Shown here piece by piece: positions 20,802 to 31,218 of a stretch of DNA of 64,000 nt. The stretch spans positions 1-64,000 of the forward strand of contig NZ_QJUE01000001.1 of assembly GCF_003208055.1 (NCBI RefSeq). Reading direction: 5' to 3'. The first letter of the stretch is position 1, and every line of letters starts with the position of its first letter. A program made the translations under genes and the position numbers. The DNA comes from Prochlorococcus marinus XMU1408. GTDB taxonomy: Bacteria; Cyanobacteriota; Cyanobacteriia; PCC-6307; Cyanobiaceae. A model generated the notes under the pieces. It had not been told where the DNA came from, did not search any database, and was given only the letters and a program-made list of their open reading frames with translations.

Positions 20802-21738
20802 AAATAACTCTAATAAGTTGTTCGGAATTGTCATTGCACTTAAGGCAAATTTTTTAATTGTAGAAATTGATTCTAAAGATGTTAAACAAGATCCTATTGA
20901 TGAGTTTGTGCAAAAAATTAGATTATTATGTACTAGGAGAAGTAAATTAGATTTTCAAGGTTTGTTTATAGATGTAGGCGATATTGTTTTTGTTGAGGCT
21001 ATAGATTATAAAAATAAACGAGCTGTGATTTCTGATGTTAAACCTCGGAAAAGTTTTTTAAAACGTCCTGCGGTAGCAAATGTTACTTCAATTGCTATTT
21101 GTATTTCTGTCGATGAACCGTCATTTGATAGTGAACAAACTAGTCGTTTTTTAATAACTGCTGAATCTGTAAAGATCAAACCTTTTATAATTCTAACAAA
21201 AATTGATTTGATTAAAAAAAATGTTTTGAATTCATTTATCAATAAATTAAAACTTTGGGGTTACGATTCTGTAGCAGTATCTATAAAGAATGCCCAAGGA
21301 ATTGATTCGTTAATTGAACGATTTAGACAAACAAAACTAACCGTTCTCGCTGGTCCCTCTGGTGTGGGAAAGACAAGTTTAATAAATCACTTAATTCCTT
21401 CTCTTTCATTGCCTACTTCTTCTGTTTCAAAAAAATTGAGGAGGGGTACACATACGACTAGACATGTCGAACTTTTTTCTATTGGAAACGGATCATTTCT
21501 TGCTGATACTCCAGGCTTTAACCGTCCAGAAATAGTATCTGATATTTCTGGCTTTGCCTATTTGTTTCCTGAATTTCGAGCGGAGTTAATTCACTCGAAA
21601 TGTAAGTTTCGTAATTGTTTACATAGAGACGAACCTGGTTGCGTAATTAATAAAGACCTTGAAAGATATTCTTTTTATCGTGAAAACATAGATGAAATGA
21701 TTAATTCTCGTCTCCCATACCAGGGAGATTTAGTTTGA
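20794..21738 (+). CDS. rsgA: Ribosome small subunit biogenesis GTPase RsgA
   Basis: Circularly permuted GTPase that acts late in 30S maturation. The 314 residues show an OB fold (1-75) and G motifs in permuted order: TKID (G4) near 132, [12 protein letters not shown] (G1) near 190, and DTPGF (G3) near 237. A zinc knuckle with [14 protein letters not shown] follows at about 270-283. The GTG start lies within the TusA-like gene. The 3' end overlaps the convergent ybaB coding region by 38 bases, so both C-termini are encoded in the same DNA. Confidence 0.95.
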   Translation: MNKNNSNKLFGIVIALKANFLIVEIDSKDVKQDPIDEFVQKIRLLCTRRSKLDFQGLFIDVGDIVFVEAIDYKNKRAVISDVKPRKSFLKRPAVANVTSIAICISVDEPSFDSEQTSRFLITAESVKIKPFIILTKIDLIKKNVLNSFINKLKLWGYDSVAVSIKNAQGIDSLIERFRQTKLTVLAGPSGVGKTSLINHLIPSLSLPTSSVSKKLRRGTHTTRHVELFSIGNGSFLADTPGFNRPEIVSDISGFAYLFPEFRAELIHSKCKFRNCLHRDEPGCVINKDLERYSFYRENIDEMINSRLPYQGDLV

Positions 21739-22060
21739 ATCCACCTGTTAAATCTTCCATACGCTCTTTCATTGTTGAGGTAGAGGCTTCGTGAGCGGAT
21801 TTCATTGCATCAAGTATTGCTTTTTCAATTATTGTTTTATCTTCTGAAAGTAATGTTTGATCAATTTCTATACGTAAGGGCTTTTGATTGCCTGACATCC
21901 ATATTTTTGCGCGATTATCGTTATTTGCTCCCTCTATTTCCATAATTTCAAGTTCTTCTTGAAGTTTTTGAGCATTTTGTTGAATTTGTTGTGCTTTTTT
22001 AAAAGCCTCAGTTAGTTGTCCAAAATTTGGTAGTCCGAATCCAGCCATGAGATTTTCCAA
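21701..22060 (-). CDS. ybaB: YbaB/EbfC nucleoid-associated protein
   Basis: Small DNA-binding protein of 119 residues. It opens [22 protein letters not shown] and continues with a Gln-rich helix, then [15 protein letters not shown] and the C-terminal helix [22 protein letters not shown], all standard for the family. Homologues dimerise as a pair of tweezers and bind DNA; in many bacteria the gene neighbours recR, but not here. The last 12 codons lie inside rsgA on the opposite strand. It starts 20 bases downstream of murB and may be transcribed with murC-murB. Confidence 0.93.
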   Translation of the reverse strand: MENLMAGFGLPNFGQLTEAFKKAQQIQQNAQKLQEELEIMEIEGANNDNRAKIWMSGNQKPLRIEIDQTLLSEDKTIIEKAILDAMKSAHEASTSTMKERMEDLTGGFKLNLPGMGDEN

Positions 22061-22079
22061 TTGTTAATAATTTTAGGCT

Positions 22080-22964
22080 TTAAATTTCAAAGCCACATTG
22101 TTTGACTTCTGTTTCTAACAAGATTCCATATGAATCAAAAACTTTTTCTTGGATATGTTTAATTAATTTTCGTACATCATGAGAAGAAGCTTTATTTGCG
22201 TTAATTATAAAGTTGGAATGAATTTTGGATATTTCAGCTCCACCAAAGCGAAATCCTTTTAAACCAAGTTCTTCAATTAATTTTGCAGCTTTTAAAGGTT
22301 CAGGATTACGAAAAACACTCCCGCAGCTTTGGTCTTGATATGGTTGAGTTCTCAATCGATGATTAAAATTTTCATTTGTGATTTGACGGATTTTCGATTC
22401 CTCATGACCAGATTCCAATTTGAGTTTTGCAGATACAACAATTAAGTTTTCCTCTTGAAGAAGACTGTACCGGTAGCCAAAATTTAGATCAGCTGATTCG
22501 ATGATTTTGTATTCACCTTTCAAGGATAGCGTTGTAATACTTTCAAGATAGTCAGATATGCAATTACCTTGTGCACCTGCATTCATGACTATTGCTCCAC
22601 CAATAGTTCCTGGTATTCCTACAGCCCATTCAAGTCCATGTAGTCCATTCGCGGCAGCTTTTCGAGCCAAAGTGGGAAGCATCTCTCCGCTAAGGACCTC
22701 TATATTTCCAGTATTTTTATCAATTTGAATTCCTTTAAGCTTACGCATACATAGGCTCAAACCTTTAATTCCTTCGTCATTTATTAAAAGATTAGAGCCA
22801 GCACCAATTATATTGCAGGGAATTTTTTTCTTATTTATCCAATTAATTAAATATTTTATTTCTTCATTATTTTTTGGTTGAGCAATCCATTCAGCAGGAC
22901 CGCCTATTCTCCAAGTTGTAAAATTTGATAAGGAAATATTTTTTTTTAATTCAATTGAATTCAT
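22080..22964 (-). CDS. murB: UDP-N-acetylenolpyruvoylglucosamine reductase
   Basis: FAD/NADPH enzyme that makes UDP-MurNAc for peptidoglycan. The 294 residues show TTWRIGGPAEWIAQP, the FAD-binding NIIGAGSNLLI, the substrate-site GLEWAVGIPGTIGGAIVMNAGA, and CGSVFRNP with the catalytic serine (QSCGSVFRNP). It lies 3 bases downstream of murC, the next enzyme of the pathway. Length and motifs are those of the MurB type common in cyanobacteria. Confidence 0.96.
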   Translation of the reverse strand: MNSIELKKNISLSNFTTWRIGGPAEWIAQPKNNEEIKYLINWINKKKIPCNIIGAGSNLLINDEGIKGLSLCMRKLKGIQIDKNTGNIEVLSGEMLPTLARKAAANGLHGLEWAVGIPGTIGGAIVMNAGAQGNCISDYLESITTLSLKGEYKIIESADLNFGYRYSLLQEENLIVVSAKLKLESGHEESKIRQITNENFNHRLRTQPYQDQSCGSVFRNPEPLKAAKLIEELGLKGFRFGGAEISKIHSNFIINANKASSHDVRKLIKHIQEKVFDSYGILLETEVKQCGFEI

Positions 22965-22967
22965 CTT

Positions 22968-24425
22968 TTAAGCAGCAAAATTATTTTTAATTGTGTTATT
23001 AACAACTACTTTTAAAAATAGATTTGCACATGTTTTATTAATATCTCCTGCTCCCATAATTAAAATTAAGTCTTTTTCAATTGTTTTTTCTATCATTAAT
23101 TTTTTTAATTCTTGATTATTATCTGGGGTATATATTTCAAGATTTGGTTTTAATTTTTTCAATTCATATGCAATTGATCGATTATTGATTCCTTCGATTT
23201 GATCTTCTCCAGCTGAGTAAATTGGAGTTATAAATACTAAATCAGATTTACTAAGACTTTTCGCAAATTCTTTTTGAAACTTTTTTACCCTAGTAAACCG
23301 ATGTGGTTGAAAGATACTTACTAGTCTATTTGGTGATATTGATGAAATATTATTTTTTGTATTAATTATAAGTGATGCAATTGATATTGCCGCATTAATT
23401 TCACTGGGATGATGAGCATAGTCTTCAATTATTAATCTATTTTTCCATAATCCTTTATAGTCAAATCTTCTTGATGGTAGATGTAAATGAGTAATACCCT
23501 TTTTGATATCTTTGAAAAGAATACCGGCTGTTCGACACGCAGCTATTGCAGCTACTGCATTACTTAAATTATGTATTCCAGGAACAGGTACTTTTATAAT
23601 ATCAACAAATTTTTCTTGTTCATAATACTCTGCTATAACTTCACAACCGTTTGATTCTTTTGGAATTAATGCAAAATCAATACCTTCAATTTTTTGTGTA
23701 GAGAACCATTTAGATTTTTGTATATTTTTTTTAAGATTTTTACAGTCAAAATTGGCAATTAGGTGGTTACAATTTTTAGCAAATTCTTTCATAGTCTTTA
23801 ATAACTCTTCTAGATTTTTGTAATGATCAACATGTTCAAGTTCTACATTAGTTATTACTCCAATATTTGGATTAAATTTCACTAACGATCCATCTGATTC
23901 ATCTGCTTCGGCAACCAGTAGTTCACTATTACTAATGTTGTAATTTTTTTTGTATAGAGGAACTATTCCACCAATTATAGCAGTAGGATCTTTTTTGATG
24001 ATAGAAAGAATTGTTGTAATGTAAGTGCTTGTTGTTGTTTTACCATGTGAGCCTGAGACCACTATTGATTTCTTTTGATCGATTAGAAACTTTAGTATTT
24101 CTGATCGATGTTTGATTATTAAATTATATTTTTTTGCTTCTTGTAATTCTAAATTGTCCGGACCTATTGCAGAACTTGTGACTACTAAAACATCGTTCTT
24201 TTTATTATCTTGAAGAATTTTTTCTATATTTGCTTCTTCTTGAGTCTGAAAGATTTTTACATAACCTTCCTCTAATTCTTTTAAAAGCGAGCTTTTTTTT
24301 TGGTCAGAGCCTGATACCGAATATCCATTTTTAACGAGAATCATTGCTAATGCAGACATACCAATACCTCCTATTCCAATGAAGTGGATATGAGGTGGTA
24401 GGTGTCGTGACTTCTTCAATTTCAC
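22968..24425 (-). CDS. murC: UDP-N-acetylmuramate-L-alanine ligase
   Basis: Adds the first L-Ala of the peptidoglycan stem peptide. The 485 residues include the Rossmann motif [15 protein letters not shown] (around 14-28), the ATP loop [14 protein letters not shown] near 122, [22 protein letters not shown] and DYAHHPSEI. It is the first gene of a minus-strand murC-murB(-ybaB) unit, divergent from gap2 across 179 bases that must hold both promoters. The C-terminal region is AT-rich but complete. Confidence 0.96.
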   Translation of the reverse strand: MKLKKSRHLPPHIHFIGIGGIGMSALAMILVKNGYSVSGSDQKKSSLLKELEEGYVKIFQTQEEANIEKILQDNKKNDVLVVTSSAIGPDNLELQEAKKYNLIIKHRSEILKFLIDQKKSIVVSGSHGKTTTSTYITTILSIIKKDPTAIIGGIVPLYKKNYNISNSELLVAEADESDGSLVKFNPNIGVITNVELEHVDHYKNLEELLKTMKEFAKNCNHLIANFDCKNLKKNIQKSKWFSTQKIEGIDFALIPKESNGCEVIAEYYEQEKFVDIIKVPVPGIHNLSNAVAAIAACRTAGILFKDIKKGITHLHLPSRRFDYKGLWKNRLIIEDYAHHPSEINAAISIASLIINTKNNISSISPNRLVSIFQPHRFTRVKKFQKEFAKSLSKSDLVFITPIYSAGEDQIEGINNRSIAYELKKLKPNLEIYTPDNNQELKKLMIEKTIEKDLILIMGAGDINKTCANLFLKVVVNNTIKNNFAA

Positions 24426-24604
24426 TTAAGTGTCGAATGAAAGATAACTCTTCATCTATCGGAAGGCACATTTTTTAAAGAATTAGAGAGTTTTTATACC
24501 TTTTATGTCCTTAACGCTTCAATTATTTTTCAAAATGCTCAGAAAATGATCATCGTTCTGTATGATCAGCGGCCAGTAGCTTATGCGGTTTAACCGTTTT
24601 TGAA

Positions 24605-25627
24605 ATGACTTTGCGTGTTGCGATTAATGGATTCGGAAGAATAGGACGCAATTTTATGCGTTGTTGGCTGAGTAGGGGTTCAAATACAAATATTGAGGTG
24701 GTCGGTATTAACGTCACTTCTGATCCAAAGACTTGTGCCCACTTGCTGAAATATGATTCTATTCTTGGAGCAATAAATGATGCTGAAATTTCACATACAG
24801 ACGATACATTCCAAATTAACGGAAAAACGATTAAATGTTATTCAGACAGAAATCCTTTAAATCTTCCTTGGAAAGAGTGGGGTATTGATCTAGTTATTGA
24901 GTCAACAGGTGTATTTAACACCGATGTTGGTGCAAGTAAGCATTTACAGGTAGGTGCTAAGAAAGTGATTCTTACTGCGCCTGGTAAGGGTGAAGGTGTT
25001 GGTACTTATGTGGTGGGTGTTAATGCAGATAAATATTCTCATGAAGATTTTGATATTCTCAGTAATGCCAGTTGCACCACTAATTGTTTAGCCCCAATAG
25101 TAAAAGTTTTAGATCAGAAGCTAGGAATAAATAAAGGTTTAATGACCACAATTCACAGTTATACAGGAGATCAAAGAATTCTTGATAATGCTCATCGTGA
25201 TTTACGTCGTGCTAGAGCTGCAGCAATGAATTTGGTTCCTACCTCTACTGGAGCGGCAAAAGCAGTGGCTCTTGTGTATCCAGAAATGAAAGGGAAACTT
25301 ACTGGTATAGCAATGCGAGTTCCCACTCCAAATGTTTCTGCGGTTGATTTGGTTTTTGAATCAAGTCGCAAAACTAGTGCTGAAGAGGTAAATGCATTAT
25401 TAAAAACTGCTTCACAGGGCGAAATGAAAGGAATCATTAAATATGGTGATTTGCCTCTTGTTTCCACTGATTATGCGGGAACTAATGAATCAACAATTGT
25501 TGATGAAGCTTTAACTATGTGTATCGATGACAATATGGTTAAAGTTTTAGCCTGGTATGACAATGAGTGGGGTTATAGTCAAAGGGTTGTGGATTTGGCC
25601 GAGATTGTCGCTCAAAAATGGAAGTAA
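24605..25627 (+). CDS. gap2: Glyceraldehyde-3-phosphate dehydrogenase (Gap2 type)
   Basis: Calvin-cycle and gluconeogenic GAPDH. The 340 residues open with [13 protein letters not shown]; the catalytic cysteine is Cys157 in [13 protein letters not shown]. The [17 protein letters not shown] stretch after the second beta strand resembles the photosynthetic Gap2/GapA class, which can use NADPH. The C-terminus is short (EIVAQKWK), without a CP12-like tail. A small dyad CGGTTTAACCG lies 6 bases upstream. The gene is convergent with thiL, 16 bases away. Confidence 0.95.
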   Translation: MTLRVAINGFGRIGRNFMRCWLSRGSNTNIEVVGINVTSDPKTCAHLLKYDSILGAINDAEISHTDDTFQINGKTIKCYSDRNPLNLPWKEWGIDLVIESTGVFNTDVGASKHLQVGAKKVILTAPGKGEGVGTYVVGVNADKYSHEDFDILSNASCTTNCLAPIVKVLDQKLGINKGLMTTIHSYTGDQRILDNAHRDLRRARAAAMNLVPTSTGAAKAVALVYPEMKGKLTGIAMRVPTPNVSAVDLVFESSRKTSAEEVNALLKTASQGEMKGIIKYGDLPLVSTDYAGTNESTIVDEALTMCIDDNMVKVLAWYDNEWGYSQRVVDLAEIVAQKWK

Positions 25628-25643
25628 AACTAATTACATATAG

Positions 25644-26627
25644 TTAAAAGTGTTGAAATAGATTTGATTGGTCAATATTAATTTCTTCTAAGTCATCCCA
25701 GAAAACATTAGGTTTACCTTCTTTTATAAACCCAATTATTTGGGCAGAACTAAATGTTTTTGACAAAGCTTCTGCCCAATCTTTAGGAAGACTTAATATC
25801 AATTGATAGTCTTCTGCACCGTTAAATACCCAGTCGTCCCAAATTAAATTTTTTGGCCAATCAGGATCTTTTAGGATAGAAGTTTTTGATAAAACTGCTT
25901 GACAATTACTGCTTTCGCAAATTCCTCTAATCGATTCAATAAGTCCATCGCTACTATCAGTCCCTGCGGCTCTCCAGCTGTTTGACTGAGGCTTGCACTC
26001 TTTTAATGCTATTAGCGCTTTTAAGGCTGGATAGGGTCTCCTATGTGCCTTTGTAGCTCTTTCAATCAGCTCAAGACTTATTTCGTTTTCACTTGGTAGT
26101 TTTTCTGATGTTAATAGTGCTAAACCTAATCTGCTTAATCCATGGAATCCTGTACTAACAATGTAATCACCTGGCAAAGCATTTCCTCTATGAAGTCTGG
26201 GCTGGTTCATTTCGCCGATTGCAGTAATTGAAATCATTTTTATTTCTCCAGAAGTGCAATCTCCACCAATTATCTCTCCTCCAAATTCCTTCATGGCTTC
26301 ATACATTCCTTCATATAGCTTTTCTACCCATTCCCATTCTGTGCTTGGAGGTAAAACAAGCCCAACTGTGAATGAAATTATATTGTCTGAGCCGCTACAA
26401 ATAAGATCAGAAATATTTGTAGTAATAGATTTCCAGCCAATATCTTTAGCATTAGATATTTTTTCAGAAAAATGAATATTTTCTACAAGTAAATCAGTAT
26501 TAATAAGTAATTTATTTTTACTTTGTTCTATTTCTGCAATATCATCATCAATTTGCCCTAAACGCATAAACTTTTTTAAGCGATTGAGCAGTTCTCTTTC
26601 TCCAATATCTTGAATTCTAGTTATCAC
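25644..26627 (-). CDS. thiL: Thiamine-monophosphate kinase
   Basis: Phosphorylates ThMP to ThDP. The 327 residues show the PurM-like fold: NTDLLVENIHF, IGWKSITTNISDLICSGS, the ATP-site IGGDCTSGE and GTDSSDGLIESI. It lies 10 bases downstream of the cyclophilin gene on the same strand. The ThiO-like oxidase at 43,012 could belong to the same pathway. Confidence 0.93.
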   Translation of the reverse strand: MITRIQDIGERELLNRLKKFMRLGQIDDDIAEIEQSKNKLLINTDLLVENIHFSEKISNAKDIGWKSITTNISDLICSGSDNIISFTVGLVLPPSTEWEWVEKLYEGMYEAMKEFGGEIIGGDCTSGEIKMISITAIGEMNQPRLHRGNALPGDYIVSTGFHGLSRLGLALLTSEKLPSENEISLELIERATKAHRRPYPALKALIALKECKPQSNSWRAAGTDSSDGLIESIRGICESSNCQAVLSKTSILKDPDWPKNLIWDDWVFNGAEDYQLILSLPKDWAEALSKTFSSAQIIGFIKEGKPNVFWDDLEEINIDQSNLFQHF

Positions 26628-26637
26628 TTTTTTAAAC

Positions 26638-27714
26638 TTAGGCTTTGAGTTTTAGATTTTCTGAACCATTTAATACTTTTATCTCAAGAATTTTGTCGTC
26701 TACTCCTAATTTATTTAAGATTTCAGAACCTTCTATTACATAACCAAAAGCGGCGTTTCTTCCATCAATAAGATTACGTCCAGCTGGATTTAATTCAGCT
26801 TCGTATAAGAAGAAGAAAAATTGGGATGAACCATCATTTAAATCCGAGTCAGAGTGAGCCCAGCCAAGTGTTCCTAATGTTGCAAATGGAAGAACTGGTG
26901 TTTCTGTGTAAAGACCAACTTCCTCAAATGTTTGGCCATAAAGTGTTTCTTTAGAATTTGGAGTTCTTATTTCTAATGGGATTTTTCTCAACTCATTTGT
27001 CTCAGGATCTACGTAACCAATTTCTTCTCCTTTAGGATCACCTGTTTGTAGAATAAAAAATTCCTCAGCTCTATTAATTGGCAAACCATCATAAAAACCT
27101 TTCATGGAAAGATCTATAAATGCTCCTGCCGTTAAAGGAGCATTGTATCCATCAATAATTGCACTCATATTTCCTTTTGAAGTTTTTATTTCTACATTAG
27201 CTCTACCTAAAAGTCTTGGTAAATTGTCATATTCACTAGGTATTTCATACGTAAACTTATTAGTAATTAAAAGAGATTCTAAATCATCAATTTTCTTTAA
27301 ACTTTGTTGCCTGATTTCAAGAAATGAGAGTTTATTTTTTTCGTTTGCTATTTGGTTTAATTCCTCAAGATCTTCTTTTAAATTTGTAAGAAGATTCATT
27401 GCTTTTTCCTTATTTTCTTCAGGAATTGAGTCAAGAATTTGATTTTTTCTGTTGCTGACCAAGAATTGACTGCGTGAGGTGGCTTTGCTGATGGCTGACC
27501 ATCTACTCCCACGAAGATCGTCGCTGGTATCCTCAAGTTTGTTTTGTAATTCACGTAATTCTTTCTGGTCGATCGGTAAAGAATTTCTTAAGATTGCATA
27601 TGGATCTTTTTGTCGATTACCATTTGGAAGGCTTGCAATAGCAGGGTCAACCCATGGAGAACTCAAAGAAAATAGGATTGTTATCAAGGCAAGAATGCAA
27701 ATCTTTTTTGCCAT
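26638..27714 (-). CDS. Exported cyclophilin-type peptidyl-prolyl isomerase
   Basis: A 358-residue protein with a signal peptide (residues 1-27, ending DPAIA before SLPNG), so it probably acts in the thylakoid lumen or periplasm. Residues 40-145 are helical and resemble the N-terminal part of plant TLP40, a lumenal cyclophilin. The C-terminal half is the isomerase domain: SMKGFYDGLPINRAEEFFILQTGDP, FATLGTLGWAHSD, SSQFFFFLYE and AAFGYVIEGSEIL. Some canonical catalytic residues are altered, so isomerase activity is not guaranteed. Divergent from efp, 63 bases away. Confidence 0.9.
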   Translation of the reverse strand: MAKKICILALITILFSLSSPWVDPAIASLPNGNRQKDPYAILRNSLPIDQKELRELQNKLEDTSDDLRGSRWSAISKATSRSQFLVSNRKNQILDSIPEENKEKAMNLLTNLKEDLEELNQIANEKNKLSFLEIRQQSLKKIDDLESLLITNKFTYEIPSEYDNLPRLLGRANVEIKTSKGNMSAIIDGYNAPLTAGAFIDLSMKGFYDGLPINRAEEFFILQTGDPKGEEIGYVDPETNELRKIPLEIRTPNSKETLYGQTFEEVGLYTETPVLPFATLGTLGWAHSDSDLNDGSSQFFFFLYEAELNPAGRNLIDGRNAAFGYVIEGSEILNKLGVDDKILEIKVLNGSENLKLKA

Positions 27715-27777
27715 GTTGATTCTATGTTTTGCATGACTTTGGCACAGACTTATGATCGATTGGTATCTTTTGTGTGA

Positions 27778-28341
27778 ATGATTTCAAGTAACGACTTTCG
27801 CACTGGCACGACGATCGAGTTAGACGGTGCAGTTTGGCGTGTTGTTGAATTTCTACATGTCAAGCCTGGGAAGGGTTCTGCGTTTGTCAGGACTAAATTA
27901 AAAGCGGTAGTAAGCGGAAATGTTGTTGAAAAAACTTTTAGAGCTGGTGAAATGGTTCCACAAGCTCTTTTAGAGAAATCAAAGTTGCAACACACATATA
28001 TGGATGGTGATGATTTTGTTTTTATGGATATGACTTCTTATGAAGAAACACGCTTAACTGCAAAACAAATTGGAGAAAGCAAAAAATATCTAAAGGAAGG
28101 GATGGAGGTTAATGTAGTGTCTTGGAATGAAAAACCTCTTGAGGTTGAATTGCCCAACTCAGTTGTTTTAGAAATAAAAGAAACTGATCCTGGCGTCAAA
28201 GGTGACACTGCTTCGGGAGGTACAAAGCCTGCAATCTTGGAAACAGGAGCTCAAGTTATGGTCCCTTTATTTATTTCAATTGGTGAGAAAATTCGAGTAG
28301 ATACTCGAAATGACAGTTATCTAGGCCGAGAAACACAATGA
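27778..28341 (+). CDS. efp: Translation elongation factor P
   Basis: Relieves ribosome stalling at polyproline stretches. The 187 residues match the three-domain EF-P. The domain I loop reads [10 protein letters not shown] with Lys32 at the tip, the residue modified in many bacteria. [16 protein letters not shown]-like sequence and [21 protein letters not shown] are diagnostic of domains II and III. Its last 4 bases (ATGA) overlap the start of accB, so the two are translationally coupled. This efp-accB arrangement is typical of cyanobacteria. Confidence 0.97.
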   Translation: MISSNDFRTGTTIELDGAVWRVVEFLHVKPGKGSAFVRTKLKAVVSGNVVEKTFRAGEMVPQALLEKSKLQHTYMDGDDFVFMDMTSYEETRLTAKQIGESKKYLKEGMEVNVVSWNEKPLEVELPNSVVLEIKETDPGVKGDTASGGTKPAILETGAQVMVPLFISIGEKIRVDTRNDSYLGRETQ

Positions 28342-28835
28342 CTATGAATCTTGATCATGAAGAGCTTCATCGCTTGTTGGCAACTCTAGCTGAGAGCGAT
28401 ATTCAAGAGTTTCGACTTGAGGGAGAGGATTTTTGCCTGGAAGTTAAACGTAATCTTGGGCTTCCTTCCGAATCAATAGCATCTCCAAAGAAAATTACAA
28501 CAGAGGAGATTGATCCACCACTCCCTCAGCGAAAAATCGAGGCTTCTGCGGCACCAAGCACTCCTCCTCCTTCAGTCCCAGGATCACGCTCTGACTTGGT
28601 TGAAGTAACTGCTCCTATGGTTGGGACCTTTTACCGGGCACCAGGTCCTGAAGAGCCTCCTTTCGTAGATATTGGATCAAGAATCAGTGTTGGCCAAGCT
28701 GTTTGTATTCTTGAAGCAATGAAATTAATGAATGAACTAGAATCTGAGGTCAGTGGTGAAGTGGTTGAAATTCTTGTTGAAAATGGAACTCCAGTTGAGT
28801 TTGGCCAGGTTTTAATGAGATTAAAAACTGGATAA
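28338..28835 (+). CDS. accB: Biotin carboxyl carrier protein of acetyl-CoA carboxylase
   Basis: Carries the biotin used by acetyl-CoA carboxylase in fatty-acid synthesis. The 165 residues consist of a short N-terminal helical part, a Pro/Ser-rich linker (about 45-85) and the biotinyl domain. The biotinylated lysine is about residue 129, in the EAMKLMNE motif; the BCCP thumb [19 protein letters not shown] is present. It overlaps efp by 4 bases. Its partner subunits AccA, AccC and AccD are not in the window. The convergent pdxA ends 10 bases away. Confidence 0.97.
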   Translation: MTMNLDHEELHRLLATLAESDIQEFRLEGEDFCLEVKRNLGLPSESIASPKKITTEEIDPPLPQRKIEASAAPSTPPPSVPGSRSDLVEVTAPMVGTFYRAPGPEEPPFVDIGSRISVGQAVCILEAMKLMNELESEVSGEVVEILVENGTPVEFGQVLMRLKTG

Positions 28836-28845
28836 GATTTGCTCC

Positions 28846-29871
28846 TTATTGAGAAAGGATCCAGGCATTATTAATTGCGGCAATCATACTTTTATCTCTT
28901 GCTATGAATTTATCTGCAATATCAAGAGCTGTGCCATGATCAGGTGATGTTCTCACAAAAGGCAGTCCAAGAGTTGTATTAACAGCTTGATCAAAGGCAA
29001 TAAGCTTTACAGGTATAAGACCTTGATCGTGATATAAAGCAAGTATTCCATCAGGAGCATTATTTTCTTTTGAATCGTAATTCCATGCATCTGCTGCTTT
29101 AATCCAGCAAGTATCCGGAGGTATGGGTCCATTAATATGTACATTTGGATTGTCTAATTTCCATTCATCAATGGTAGGAATAATTAAGTTTTGTTCTTCC
29201 ATTCCAATTTTTCCTTCTTCTCCCGCATGTGGATTTAATCCAGCTATTTGTATTAATGGTCTCTCTTTAAACTTACGACAGAAGTTTAATAATGTATCTA
29301 ATTTGAATTTGATTAATTCTTTGGTTAAATTATTATTTACTTTATTAATAGGTATATGTGTTGTGGCTAATAAAGTATTAAATCTCCAACCATTGTTTGG
29401 TGATACAGCTGTAAATAGCATAGATGTTTTTTTATTAGATAATTTACCTAATAATTCAGTTTGTCCTGCAAATTTATGACCTGCTTTATGCCACGCGATT
29501 TTTGAAATAGGTGCTGTTACTAGAGCGTTAGCTTTTCCTTCTAAAACAATATTAGTTGCATTAAAAAGCCATTTAAAACTTGCTGATCCTGAATTTTCAT
29601 CAACTATTCCTGGAATAATTTTTTTCTCTAAAGGGATATCAATAATATCAAGATTAGTTGGGTCAGATATATTACATATTCCATGATTAATTAAATTTGA
29701 ATAAGTTTGATAAATATGATTTTTGCAACCAATAAGCAAAGGATTTATATTTTTGTTTAAGTTATCTGAAGCAAGGGCTTTTAAAATGATTTCAGTTCCT
29801 ATACCCGCAGGATCGCCTAATGAAATAGCTAGAGTATTTTTATTATTGTTAGATACGTTGAAATTTTTCAT
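28846..29871 (-). CDS. pdxA: 4-hydroxythreonine-4-phosphate dehydrogenase
   Basis: NAD-dependent enzyme of the DXP-dependent pyridoxal-phosphate pathway. The 341 residues open with LAISLGDPAGIGTEIILKAL. The metal-binding histidines lie in HKAGHKFAGQTELL, LNPHAGEEG and ALYHDQGLIPVKL. It is monocistronic on the minus strand, with 186 AT-rich bases before the next minus-strand gene. PLP made by this pathway serves several enzymes in the window, including the aminotransferase at 32,742 and SpeA. Confidence 0.95.
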   Translation of the reverse strand: MKNFNVSNNNKNTLAISLGDPAGIGTEIILKALASDNLNKNINPLLIGCKNHIYQTYSNLINHGICNISDPTNLDIIDIPLEKKIIPGIVDENSGSASFKWLFNATNIVLEGKANALVTAPISKIAWHKAGHKFAGQTELLGKLSNKKTSMLFTAVSPNNGWRFNTLLATTHIPINKVNNNLTKELIKFKLDTLLNFCRKFKERPLIQIAGLNPHAGEEGKIGMEEQNLIIPTIDEWKLDNPNVHINGPIPPDTCWIKAADAWNYDSKENNAPDGILALYHDQGLIPVKLIAFDQAVNTTLGLPFVRTSPDHGTALDIADKFIARDKSMIAAINNAWILSQ

Positions 29872-30057
29872 TTTGCTATGTGTTTTTGTGATGTCAATTT
29901 TTTTAGCTTAATTAAATGAATTGCTAATGGTTATTTCGTTATAAACAGTAGTAAGCTTTTTATTATATTGCATACAATTTAATAGACTTAGATAATTCAT
30001 TAGAATTACATGAATTTTTAATATAATAATGATTAAAGATAATCTAAAAAACATAGA

Positions 30058-30957
30058 TTAATTATTAACTTTTAATTTTGAATAACAATTTTTCAGGCCA
30101 GATTTAAAATCAGGGTAAAGAAGAGAATATCCAAGTTTTTTACATAATAACTTGTTATCAATTTTCCGATTTTCTTGCCAAAAAGATAGCGCCATTGGAC
30201 TCATTGTTTTTTTTGCAATTTCAAAAGGTAATGTTGATGGTAGAGATTGTTTAGCTAATTTTGCTGCGAAAGTATTTACCTCGAGATTACTTGTCGGTAA
30301 GTTGTCAGCAATGTTCACAACGGATGGATTATTTCCTTGAGAATATAAATTAATTAAAAAAAAGACAGCTCCAGCAATATCATCGACATGAATTCTTGAA
30401 AAAACTTGATCGGGCTTATCGATCATTTTTAGTGTGCCATTCAAAAGGCTTTCAAATGCAGACCTTCCAGGTCCATAAATACCCGGCAATCTAAGTATTT
30501 GAATAGGAAGCTTGGTTTCTAACCATTCTTGTTCACAGGAAAATCTACGTACACTTCGTTCTTGCTGGGGATTAGGAGAAGTTGCTTCGTTTACCCATGC
30601 TCCTTTTGTGTTTCCATATACCCCCGTTGTGGAAAGGTATCCAACCCATTCTATAGTTTTTGAATTTAATAATTTACTCTTAACTTTGTTGAGTACGGGA
30701 TCTTTGCCATTCATTAAAGGAGGTATACAACTTAAGACATGTGTTGCGCCTTCGAGAATTTCATTAGACAATTCGTTATCGCTATTAAATACGAAATCGG
30801 CACCTGTACTATCTTTTTTTCTTCTGCTACATAAAACTTTTGCTCCTAATAGTCTGCCTACACTTGCGATTCTTTGTCCGCTATACCCGCCTCCAAAAAT
30901 GATTAATTTCGATTGAGGCGGCATGCAAGCCAATCGCTTGACAATATCATGAATCAT
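30058..30957 (-). CDS. NAD(P)-dependent epimerase/dehydratase-like SDR protein
   Basis: A 299-residue extended-SDR relative (YeeZ-like). The Rossmann motif is LIIFGGGYSGQRIASVGRL near residue 20. The body has VLSCIPPL and GYLSTTGVYG followed by ILRLPGIYGPGRS, typical of SDR epimerases. The active-site Tyr-x3-Lys is not in its usual form, so catalytic activity and substrate are uncertain. Such proteins sit in this syntenic position in marine picocyanobacteria. It is divergent from the small membrane protein at 30,990. Confidence 0.85.
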   Translation of the reverse strand: MIHDIVKRLACMPPQSKLIIFGGGYSGQRIASVGRLLGAKVLCSRRKKDSTGADFVFNSDNELSNEILEGATHVLSCIPPLMNGKDPVLNKVKSKLLNSKTIEWVGYLSTTGVYGNTKGAWVNEATSPNPQQERSVRRFSCEQEWLETKLPIQILRLPGIYGPGRSAFESLLNGTLKMIDKPDQVFSRIHVDDIAGAVFFLINLYSQGNNPSVVNIADNLPTSNLEVNTFAAKLAKQSLPSTLPFEIAKKTMSPMALSFWQENRKIDNKLLCKKLGYSLLYPDFKSGLKNCYSKLKVNN

Positions 30958-30989
30958 TAGTACAAATGTATTATGTTGATTATTTGGTA

Positions 30990-31214
30990 ATGAGTGCTTC
31001 TTATTTAAAGCCTAGTCTGAATTCCATCAATGGACCTAGCAGATTAAGGAACGATAAAAAATTATATGTAAAAAAGAGAAACCATGACTTGATAAAACCT
31101 TTAATTGCTTCTATTTGCTTTTTATTGTGTTTAGTTTTTGTTCCTGAGAAACCAACTAATTTATCTTCTATATGTGAAAAATATAATTCTTATGCAGCGT
31201 GCCAAGTTTGGTAA
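30990..31214 (+). CDS. Small conserved single-pass membrane protein
   Basis: A 74-residue protein from ATG 30,990 (MSASYLKPSLNS); an upstream ATG at 30,966 would add 8 residues close to the divergent gene. It has a basic N-terminal half, one hydrophobic segment of about 17 residues (LIASICFLLCLVFVPE) and a short tail with two cysteines (CEKYNSYAACQVW). It is probably an inner- or thylakoid-membrane protein with a cytoplasmic Lys/Arg-rich end. I do not recognise a function. Position and composition make it likely to be real rather than a chance ORF. Confidence 0.65.
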   Translation: MSASYLKPSLNSINGPSRLRNDKKLYVKKRNHDLIKPLIASICFLLCLVFVPEKPTNLSSICEKYNSYAACQVW

Positions 31215-31218
31215 AACT

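Noticed and set aside
24589-24600. CGGTTTAACCG hairpin or terminator just before gap2
   Set aside because: The 1-base loop is too tight for an RNA hairpin. It might be a protein site, but evidence is thin.
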